Assembly (NCBI RefSeq): GCF_001440545.1
Contig: NZ_LKHP01000009.1
Location: forward strand, 38,306 to 102,305
DNA: 64,000 bases
Reading direction: 5' to 3'
Source of the DNA: Caloramator mitchellensis
GTDB taxonomy: Bacteria; Bacillota; Clostridia; Clostridiales; Caloramatoraceae
The notes beneath the pieces are model-generated. The model did no database searches and had not been told where the DNA came from. It saw only the letters and a list, made by a program, of their open reading frames with translations. Positions 17,596-23,818 of the stretch are shown here, piece by piece; positions within the stretch are counted from its first letter, which is position 1; every line of letters starts with the position of its first letter. The position numbers and the translations under genes are program-made.

Positions 17596-18678
17596 ATGAG
17601 TATTAATGAAATAATCGTTTATATAATGGTCGGATTTATGCTACTTGGTGCCCTTGACAAAATTATTGGAAATAAATTTGGCTTAGGAGAAAAGTTTGAT
17701 GAGGGTTTTATGGCTATGGGTTCACTAGCAATAGCCATGGTTGGGGTTGTTTCGTTAGCACCAGTATTAGCAAAGATTCTTAAACCTGTTATAGTTCCAG
17801 TTTATACTGCTCTTGGAGCAGATCCAGCAATGTTTGCAACTACGTTACTTGCATGCGACATGGGGGGATACCCTTTGGCAATGGAACTTGCATTAACTAA
17901 AGAAGCAGGTCTATTTGCAGGATTAATTTTAGGAGCTATGATGGGACCTACTATAGTTTTTACGATACCTGTAGCACTTGGAATAATTGAAAAAGAAGAC
18001 CATAAATATCTAGCTACGGGTATTCTGGCAGGTATGATAACTATCCCATTGGGAAGTCTAGCAGGCGGTTTAGTAGCCGGATATAGTTTCAAAATGATAT
18101 TCTCAAATCTAATTCCAATTATTATTGTATCAGCGCTAATTGCATTTGGATTGTGGAAAATTCCTAACAAGATGATTAACGGATTTAATAAATTTGGAAA
18201 AGGTGTTGTAATAGTTATAACTATTGGAACTGCTGCAATAATTTTTGAAACTTTAACAGGTGTAGTATTAATACCCGGTATGGCTCCTATAAGTGATGGT
18301 ATACAAATAGTTGGAGCTATAGCTATTATGTTATGCGGTGCATTTCCAATGGTATATTTTATAACTAAAGTTTTCAAAAAGCCTTTGATGAAACTTGGAG
18401 GGCTTTTAGGTATGAATGATGTTGCTGCAGCAGGTATGGTTGCAACTCTTGCAAATAATATACCTATGTTTGGTTTGATGAAGGATATGGATGAAAGAGG
18501 TAAAATTATTAATGTTGCTTTTGCTGTTAGTGCAGCATTTGTATTTGGAGATCATCTAGGTTTTACTGCCGGTGTTAATAAGGAAATGATTTTCCCAATG
18601 ATAGTCGGCAAGTTAGTTGCAGGAATAACAGCAGTAATTTTGGCAATGTATATCGCACCTAAGAAATCAAAAGCTTAG
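17596..18678 (+). CDS. eutH: EutH, ethanolamine transporter
   Basis: This 360-aa polytopic membrane protein has about 10 hydrophobic segments. Conserved family sequence includes FMLLGALDKIIGNKFGLGEKFDEGFMAMG-like start, LACDMGGYPLA, and GDHLGFTAGV. EutH carries ethanolamine across the membrane when external levels or pH are low. ATG at 17596 behind AAAGGGGGATTAAA. Confidence 0.95.
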   Translation: MSINEIIVYIMVGFMLLGALDKIIGNKFGLGEKFDEGFMAMGSLAIAMVGVVSLAPVLAKILKPVIVPVYTALGADPAMFATTLLACDMGGYPLAMELALTKEAGLFAGLILGAMMGPTIVFTIPVALGIIEKEDHKYLATGILAGMITIPLGSLAGGLVAGYSFKMIFSNLIPIIIVSALIAFGLWKIPNKMINGFNKFGKGVVIVITIGTAAIIFETLTGVVLIPGMAPISDGIQIVGAIAIMLCGAFPMVYFITKVFKKPLMKLGGLLGMNDVAAAGMVATLANNIPMFGLMKDMDERGKIINVAFAVSAAFVFGDHLGFTAGVNKEMIFPMIVGKLVAGITAVILAMYIAPKKSKA

Positions 18679-18688
18679 AGGTGTTATT

Positions 18689-19135
18689 ATGTTTGACGAA
18701 AAGTGCTTGAAAGAGTTAATTAAACAGATTGTGATTGAACAAATGAATTTGGAAAGAAATAATTTTGTAAAAAATGTTGATAAGAGCGGCATAATGAGTG
18801 TGAAATCCGAAACTGTTAAGTGTGAACCTTTTGATACAGGAAAAAAAGGAGACAAGGTATTTCTTAAGGATGTATTTACATTAGAGGAGAGTCCTAGAAT
18901 TGGTTGCGGTGTAATGGAAATGTATTCTTCTAGCTTTGATTGGACGCTCTGCTATGACGAAATAGACGTAATTTTAGAAGGAACTCTGGAAATCGTAATA
19001 GATGGGAGAAGTATAGTTGGAAAAAAAGGAGATATTCTTTTTATTCCAATGGGGAGTCAAATAACATTCTCTTGCCCAGATTATGCTAGGTTTATATATA
19101 TCACTTATCCTGCTGACTGGCAAAATACTAAATAA
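18689..19135 (+). CDS. eutQ: EutQ, cupin-fold acetate kinase-like protein
   Basis: The C-terminal cupin (MEMYSSSFDWTLCYDEIDVILEGTLEIVIDGR..., GDILFIPMGSQITF) is diagnostic of EutQ. The N-terminal ~25 residues form a targeting-type helix. EutQ has been reported as an acetate kinase in Salmonella, and would turn acetyl phosphate from PduL into acetate and ATP. The 148-aa gene is the last of the operon; a long hairpin follows. Confidence 0.92.
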   Translation: MFDEKCLKELIKQIVIEQMNLERNNFVKNVDKSGIMSVKSETVKCEPFDTGKKGDKVFLKDVFTLEESPRIGCGVMEMYSSSFDWTLCYDEIDVILEGTLEIVIDGRSIVGKKGDILFIPMGSQITFSCPDYARFIYITYPADWQNTK

Positions 19136-19143
19136 ATAACTTC

Positions 19144-19190
19144 AATAACAATAAGTTGACTGACATTCAGTTAACTTATTGTTATTTCCT
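19144..19190 (+). terminator. End-of-operon hairpin after eutQ
   Basis: AATAACAATAAGTT (19144-19157) pairs perfectly with AACTTATTGTTATT (19173-19186), extended inward by ACTG/CAGT. The U-tract is short (TTTCC). It is the only candidate terminator of the eut operon. Confidence 0.7.
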
Positions 19191-19318
19191 ATGGTAATTC
19201 TTGAAGTATTTACTTCTTGAAATAAGACCTTGTTCATTGTATACTATCATATGTGGTCATCAAGCTGGTTAGGAAACAGAGAGGAAGAAAAAAGCATATA
19301 AAAAAGTTAAAAAATTTG

Positions 19319-19347
19319 TTGACAGAGTAAAGGACAGCTGATATAAT
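19319..19347 (+). promoter_or_regulatory. tRNA cluster promoter
   Basis: A consensus TTGACA (19319-19324), a 17-bp spacer and TATAAT (19342-19347) lie 16 bases before the first tRNA, as expected for stable RNA. Confidence 0.88.
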
Positions 19348-19363
19348 AGTAAATGTCCGATAC

Positions 19364-19454
<91 letters not shown>

Positions 19455-19477
19455 TATTTTATTTATACGTAAGCCAT

Positions 19478-19569
19478 GGAGAAGTACTCAAGTTGGCCGA
19501 AGAGGCGCCCCTGCTAAGGGCGTAGGTCGGGAAACCGGCGCGCGGGTTCAAATCCCGCCTTCTCCGCCA
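19478..19569 (+). tRNA. tRNA-Ser(GCU)
   Basis: Acceptor GGAGAAG pairs with CTTCTCC, and CCA is encoded. The anticodon stem CGCCC/GGGCG encloses CTGCTAA, anticodon GCT at 19513-19515. Long variable arm. Confidence 0.96.
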
Positions 19570-19593
19570 AAGCCGCACTAGTGCGGCTTTTTC
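19569..19593 (+). terminator. Terminator between tRNA-Ser(GCU) and tRNA-Arg
   Basis: AAAGCCGCAC (19569-19578) and GTGCGGCTTT (19581-19590) form a 10-bp stem with a T-rich tail, starting on the last base of the tRNA CCA. Confidence 0.85.
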
Positions 19594-19617
19594 ACTAAGT
19601 AACGCAAATTAATACTT

Positions 19618-19693
19618 GCGTCCGTAGCTCAGGGGATAGAGTAGCTGGCTACGAACCAGTTGGTCGGGGGTTCGAATCCCTCCGGACGCACCA
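19618..19693 (+). tRNA. tRNA-Arg(ACG)
   Basis: Acceptor GCGTCCG pairs with CGGACGC, the D-arm and T-arm (GGTTCGAATCC) are standard, and CCA is encoded. Anticodon ACG at 19651-19653. 76 bases. The first base would need A34 editing to inosine to read the CGN box. Confidence 0.96.
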
Positions 19694-19697
19694 TAGA

Positions 19698-19732
19698 AAG
19701 CCCAGGAAATGCATGTATTCCTGGGTTTTAAC
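19698..19732 (+). terminator. Terminator after tRNA-Arg
   Basis: AGCCCAGGAA and TTCCTGGGTT pair around a short ATGCATGTA loop; T's follow. Confidence 0.82.
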
Positions 19733-19733
19733 T

Positions 19734-20212
19734 TTTTGAAAATTACCCATCATGCTCATAAAAAAATTATAGGTTGTTTTGGTTAAAGTTGTTTTAAATG
19801 AAAATGGAAAAAGCTAAACATATGATAGATGCTATTCCAAAACAATATTCATTTGAATTGAGATACAATCAGGTAAAAAAGGATAAATCGGAAGGTATTT
19901 AGGCAAAGGGACAACGAGTATTAATATCTTGAGGTTAATGTGATTATGGAAATCCAATTTTTTGAAGCAACTAAATTTTTTGGCTATAAACTTATTTTAA
20001 AGAAGGAATTCAATAATCCGTGTAGAATATATAAATAAAGAAAACAACATCAAAAAACCCAATTTTCATTTTATACGTAGGGGGGGTTTTGTAGGACCAT
20101 ATAAGCTAGTCAAATCAAAGCAAGAGATACAATTTTATTTGTATACAATGCATGTATAAAAATAAATTTAGCAGCTAAAAAAAGTGATTTTGAATAGGTT
20201 TTCAAATACCAC
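19734..20212. other. Gene-poor stretch with short relic frames before the CRISPR leader
   Basis: No intact gene is seen. Two short frames with gene-like composition remain: one from the ATG at 19804 (MEKAKHMIDAIPKQYSFELR..., ~32 codons) and one from the ATG at ~19947 (~33 codons). Neither has a convincing ribosome site or a recognised family, so they look like relics. The last ~150 bases are AT-rich and run into the CRISPR leader. Confidence 0.5.
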
Positions 20213-20518
20213 ATTCTCAGCCCAGAATTTTCAATGCCTCGCAAGGGGTGCCGTAGAAATGACATTGACCTGATTGAAGGGATTATCACGATTCCTTTGC
20301 AGTCAACAATTGACTGCATAAATTCAGGGTATGTAGAAATGACATTGACCTGATTGAAGGGATTATCACTTTCGTTCACTGTTGTTTCACCTCCAATCCT
20401 TGTTATTTTGTAGAAATGACATTGACCTGATTGAAGGGATTATCACTTGCAAATCAAGGAGGGCATGATGTATGTTTACTTCACCGGTAGAAATGACATT
20501 GACCTGATTGAAGGGATT
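20213..20518 (+). CRISPR. Small CRISPR array, 4 repeats and 3 spacers, with leader end
   Basis: Repeats of 37 bases (start GTAGAAATGACA, end GGGATTATCAC) lie at 20253-20289, 20333-20369 and 20410-20446; all three are identical. A fourth, at 20487-20518, matches for ~32 bases and then diverges, as a terminal repeat does. Spacers are 43, 40 and 40 bases and unrelated to each other. The leader-proximal 40 bases (20213-20252, ending CTCGCAAGGGGTGCC) recur upstream of an orphan repeat at 22618. Polarity is + by the degenerate last repeat. No cas gene is in this window, so the type cannot be assigned. Confidence 0.93.
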
Positions 20519-20540
20519 TTTATCTGTTGTAAGAAAGAGA

Positions 20541-20576
20541 AAAAGCCTGTGCTTTATTTAACTAGCACAGGCTAAA
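20541..20576 (-). terminator. Hairpin between CRISPR array and darT, terminator-like on minus strand
   Basis: AGCCTGTGCT (20544-20553) pairs with AGCACAGGCT (20564-20573). On the plus strand it is followed by AAAATGA, but read on the minus strand it is followed by TTTTTCTC, a proper U-tract. It would stop antisense transcription from entering the array, or could simply be a structural element. Confidence 0.55.
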
Positions 20577-20694
20577 ATGATATTACTTGAAAAAGTTCGT
20601 TGATAAGAGTAGTTAATGTTTTTAACTATTGCTAAGGTAGAGGACCACTGGATAGAATTTATTTATAATTATTTCCTTGCTTGGGGGGATTGAA

Positions 20695-21849
20695 ATGAAG
20701 GAATTTATCCAAGTGGGGACTATTTTATACCATAAATATTTGTCTAAAGTAAAAGTTGAAGATATAAATAATGATTTGATTAAGGTAAATGCTGGAACAA
20801 AGGGTATATTAGAGTTTCCGCTTCGTGATTTTGGCAAAGTGATTTTTATAGATAAAAAACATCAAAACATGAAATTTGATAGAACAGAGGATTATTTAGA
20901 TTTCTGTAGAAATGAATACAAGCTCAAAAAAGAACCTCAGATATTTAATTCAAAATTACAAGAGGAAAAATACATAGAATCGAATAGATTTAATAAACAT
21001 ATATATAATACAATGGTTGATTTATGTAATTTTGAAGATATTAAAAATAATAACATTAATTTAGAAATCATTAAAGGAAAAATTAAAATGGAAACAAAAT
21101 CGGCAAATGGAAATGAAGCTGCTGAACAAATCTCTATCTTTGAACCAGATAAATCTAAATTAATAGTAGATAATAAAAAGGAACAAGAAAAAATAAAGGA
21201 AATTATAGAAAGAAGAAAAATCAAACATTTAATTCATTTCACGAGAATAGAAAATTTAAGCAGTATTTTGGAAAATGGACTAATGCCTATTAGCATCCTG
21301 TTTGACAAAGAAATATGTTATATTGGAAATGATAGAAATAGGTTGGATGAGATGCTTGATTGTATAAGTTGTTCTGTAACATTTCCAAACTATAAGTTGT
21401 TTTTTGCTTTTAGATTGAAAGAACCAAGTGCTAAATGGGTAGTTATTGCTATTAGTAAAGATATTTTATTTTCTACAAACAATACAGCATATTTTTGCAG
21501 CACAAATGCTGCAGCGCTTATACCAAAAATACGAAAAGAAATATATACAAAAGCAGAAAGACTTGAAGATATGTTTTGCGACAATTATACAGCCAAGAAT
21601 GGGAAAATTATACAAAGACGATCCCTGCAAATTGATGACAATTATACTACTGATCCTCAAGCAGAAATATTAATCAGTGGAATTATAGATTATAAATACA
21701 TTGATTATATTTATTTTAACAATCAGGACGATGTAGATTATTACAGAAAAACATATGATACTTATTTGCTCAGTAAATTCAATTACAAAATAGATCAAAA
21801 GTATTTTCAGCCTAGAAAAGATTATGAATTCTGGAAAAAGGAGCTTTGA
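20695..21849 (+). CDS. DarT1-type DUF4433 ADP-ribosyltransferase toxin
   Basis: The C-terminal ~220 residues carry the DUF4433/DarT signature: LIHFTRIENLSSILENGLM (NAD-binding block), the SVTFPNYKLFFAFR block, and DPQAEILISGII with the expected catalytic Glu. DarT enzymes ADP-ribosylate bases of DNA, and the DarT1 branch is known to modify guanosine and to pair with NADAR-domain antitoxins. The N-terminal ~60 residues (VGTILYHKYLSKVKVEDIN...) look like a small beta-barrel, followed by a charged linker; this extra region is not needed for catalysis in the family. ATG at 20695 is behind GGGGGGA. The NADAR-like gene is 6 bases downstream. Confidence 0.88.
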   Translation: MKEFIQVGTILYHKYLSKVKVEDINNDLIKVNAGTKGILEFPLRDFGKVIFIDKKHQNMKFDRTEDYLDFCRNEYKLKKEPQIFNSKLQEEKYIESNRFNKHIYNTMVDLCNFEDIKNNNINLEIIKGKIKMETKSANGNEAAEQISIFEPDKSKLIVDNKKEQEKIKEIIERRKIKHLIHFTRIENLSSILENGLMPISILFDKEICYIGNDRNRLDEMLDCISCSVTFPNYKLFFAFRLKEPSAKWVVIAISKDILFSTNNTAYFCSTNAAALIPKIRKEIYTKAERLEDMFCDNYTAKNGKIIQRRSLQIDDNYTTDPQAEILISGIIDYKYIDYIYFNNQDDVDYYRKTYDTYLLSKFNYKIDQKYFQPRKDYEFWKKEL

Positions 21850-21855
21850 CTAAAT

Positions 21856-22542
21856 ATGGCTATAAGACTGTATTTTGTTGCGAAACCATTTGAAGGTAAA
21901 CTATTTGAAGAACTAGAGATTGAGTTTAAATACTACAATGGATTTTCTATTACTCAGAAACAAAAATCAATAATTTCAATGCATGAAAAAATATATAAAA
22001 AGGATCCAACCTTACAAGTTCTTGAGATTTCATCTAAATCAAATAATCCTTTAGGAGTAGCATTAAGTGCTTTCAACTTAAAAGTATATGATGAAAAGAT
22101 TGGGAAAGAGTATCCATTGGAGAATATATTCCAATCATCAAAAGTATTTGAATTAGGTGGCCCATATAGAGACTTGCTTAATGTTTCACCTAAAGATGCT
22201 AAAAAAGATCCAAGGTTGAGAGAATCTGGAGAGTTGATTTATTTTGATTATGATAATGTTATATGGGAGAAAGAACCTAAGACAATGTTTTATGATTGGT
22301 TATATATTAATGCATTATATAGGAATAAGTATTTGTCTAAAGAAATACTAAAATATAACGCTTTTACTGACATTGAATTTAATCATGAAAAATCATTTAA
22401 TTGTCAAGCTAGGGCAGCAGCTATATTTGTGGGCTTGAACAAAATTGGAAAGATAAAGGAAATAATAGATAATAAAGATGAGTTTAAGAAGATTTATATT
22501 GATAAGAAAGAAACAAATGAACAATTGACTATGAATTTATAA
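21856..22542 (+). CDS. NADAR-family antitoxin paired with DarT1
   Basis: This 228-aa protein has the blocks FYNGFS..QKQKSI-like start (YYNGFSITQKQKSIISMHE), LEISSKSNNPLGVALSAFNL, SKVFELGGPYRDLL, DPRLRESGELIYF, FYDWLYINAL and AFTDIEFNHEKSFNCQARAAA. I recognise these as the DarT1-associated NADAR (DUF6977) type. NADAR proteins remove ADP-ribose from guanosine, so the product should neutralise the neighbouring toxin. ATG at 21856; its ribosome site is poor, which suggests coupling to translation of the toxin. Confidence 0.85.
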   Translation: MAIRLYFVAKPFEGKLFEELEIEFKYYNGFSITQKQKSIISMHEKIYKKDPTLQVLEISSKSNNPLGVALSAFNLKVYDEKIGKEYPLENIFQSSKVFELGGPYRDLLNVSPKDAKKDPRLRESGELIYFDYDNVIWEKEPKTMFYDWLYINALYRNKYLSKEILKYNAFTDIEFNHEKSFNCQARAAAIFVGLNKIGKIKEIIDNKDEFKKIYIDKKETNEQLTMNL

Positions 22543-22578
22543 GATAGTGTAAAAAATTTATTATCGCGAGGTTCTATA

Positions 22579-22649
22579 TTCTCAGCTTAGAATTTTCAAT
22601 GCCTCGCAAGGGGTGCTGTAGAAATGACATTGACCTGATTGAAGGGATT
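22579..22649 (+). CRISPR. Orphan CRISPR leader plus single terminal-type repeat
   Basis: About 70 bases match 20213-20282 with only three differences. The match covers the leader end (CAGCTTAGAATTTTCAATGC) and a repeat from 22618 that departs from the consensus at the same point as the terminal repeat at 20487. It thus looks like an array that has lost all spacers, with the leader joined directly to the terminal repeat. The DarT1/NADAR genes lie between the two copies. Confidence 0.88.
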
Positions 22650-22718
22650 TTCTTTAAAAGAGCAATTTTGCATGATAAGTTTCTTGAAAACATCTCACAC
22701 AAAAACTGTATTTGTTCC

Positions 22719-22767
22719 AAAATCTATGATTATTTGCTATCAGACAATCATAGATTTTTTATTTTTG
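22719..22767 (+). terminator. Intrinsic terminator after the CRISPR/toxin segment
   Basis: AAATCTATGATT (about 22719-22731) pairs with AATCATAGATTT (22746-22757), followed by TTTATTTTT. The stem is AT-rich but long and has a strong U-tract. Confidence 0.8.
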
Positions 22768-22786
22768 AATATTTTAAAAAAAAACA

Positions 22787-22817
22787 TTGACTCTAACGTT
22801 GCGTTATAGTTTATCAT
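22787..22817 (+). promoter_or_regulatory. MerR-type promoter and operator
   Basis: TTGACT (22787-22792) and TATCAT (22812-22817) are separated by 19 bp, the long spacer typical of MerR-activated promoters. The spacer contains the dyad CTAACG-TTG-CGTTATAG, like TipA-class operators. The regulator gene follows at 22836, so autoregulation is likely. Confidence 0.8.
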
Positions 22818-22835
22818 TAAGATGGAGGTGATGAG

Positions 22836-23600
22836 GTGTATAAGGTTAGGGAAGTTGCCGATATGGTCGGCATAAGTGTGCGCACGCTCCATCATTATGA
22901 TGAAATTGGTCTTTTGAAACCCGAAACTGTAACATCGGCCGGTTACAGACTTTACTCGCATAAAGACCTTGAAAAGCTGCAGCAGATTCTATTTTTCAAG
23001 GAACTTGATTTTGACCTTAAGAAGATTAAGGAAATACTTAATGATCCTAATTTTGATAGGAAAAGAGCTCTTGAACTTCATAGGGAACTTCTTGTAAAGA
23101 AGAGGGATAGGTTAAACAATATAATTAAGTGCGTTGAAAATACAATAAATTCAGTTGAAAGGGGAATTGAAATGAATAAAGAGGATATGTTTAGTGCCTT
23201 TGATATGAGTGAAATTGAAAGGCATCAGGAAAAATACGCTGAGGAAACCCGTGAAAAATATGGTCACACGGATGCGTATAAGGAGAGCATGAAAAGGACT
23301 TCACAATATACAAAGGAAGATTGGGCTAAAGTAATGGCAAGAGCATCTGAGATTTATCTTGAAATCGCATCTTTAATGGATAGGTCGCCTGATGATGAGG
23401 ATGTTCAAAGGGCAGTTGCAAAGTGGAGACAGCACATTACAGACAGTTTCTACAATTGCACGATTGAGATTTTTAGAGGCTTAGGTGAGCTTTATGTAAA
23501 TGATGAGCGCTTTACACAAAATATAGATAAGGTAAAACCGGGGCTTGCTGAATTCATGAGCAAGGCCATAAAAATATATTGCGATAGACAAAGTGAATAA
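22836..23600 (+). CDS. TipA-like MerR-family regulator with TipAS domain
   Basis: The N-terminal ~70 residues are a MerR winged helix (VREVADMVGISVRTLHHYDEIGLLKPETVTSAGYRLYS). A coiled-coil dimer helix follows. The C-terminal ~130 residues (EIERHQEKYAEETREKYGHTDAYKESMKRTSQYT...) are the TipAS antibiotic-recognition fold. Such proteins bind drugs or other small molecules and activate promoters by untwisting a 19-bp spacer. GTG at 22836 is behind GGAGGTGATGAG. No obvious target gene other than itself is adjacent. Confidence 0.93.
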   Translation: MYKVREVADMVGISVRTLHHYDEIGLLKPETVTSAGYRLYSHKDLEKLQQILFFKELDFDLKKIKEILNDPNFDRKRALELHRELLVKKRDRLNNIIKCVENTINSVERGIEMNKEDMFSAFDMSEIERHQEKYAEETREKYGHTDAYKESMKRTSQYTKEDWAKVMARASEIYLEIASLMDRSPDDEDVQRAVAKWRQHITDSFYNCTIEIFRGLGELYVNDERFTQNIDKVKPGLAEFMSKAIKIYCDRQSE

Positions 23601-23607
23601 ATTTTTC

Positions 23608-23640
23608 AATCCTGTAACTTAATTGTTGCAGGATTTTTAA
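23608..23640 (+). terminator. Terminator after merR gene
   Basis: AATCCTGTAAC pairs with GTTGCAGGATT (one G-U) around TTAATT, followed by TTTA. Good intrinsic terminator. Confidence 0.85.
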
Positions 23641-23769
23641 TATCAATTGAGCAACTCAATTCTGACACAAATGAAAGATTCTGCTAAAATGCCAAATAAT
23701 CAAATAAATTCCAAATTATATTGAATTCTGGCAAAGATTAGAAGGAAATTAATGTTTTATATAGAATAA

Positions 23770-23791
23770 ATTATTAAAATGATTTAATAAT
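23770..23791 (+). promoter_or_regulatory. Palindrome upstream of DUF262 gene
   Basis: ATTATTAAA (23770-23778) and TTTAATAAT (23783-23791) form a perfect dyad with a 4-base centre, 28 bases before the start codon. It could be an operator, though base composition alone makes AT dyads common here. Confidence 0.35.
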
Positions 23792-23818
23792 CATTAATAG
23801 TATCTTGGGGGTGAATTT

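Noticed and set aside
17802..18377. 191-aa minus-strand frame opposite eutH.
   Set aside because: It is a shadow of the low-complexity membrane gene, with no ribosome site or family features.
12675..18680. Cobalamin riboswitch in the eut operon, as in Listeria and Enterococcus.
   Set aside because: Intergenic gaps are too short, and the only GCCACTG lies inside the eutV coding sequence.
20253..20289. Resemblance of the CRISPR repeat (TGACATTGACCTGATT) to the 46-bp dispersed repeat (TGACATTCACTTGATT).
   Set aside because: Only ~14 of 16 bases agree and the flanks do not align; no structural link is seen. Kept apart as probably chance.
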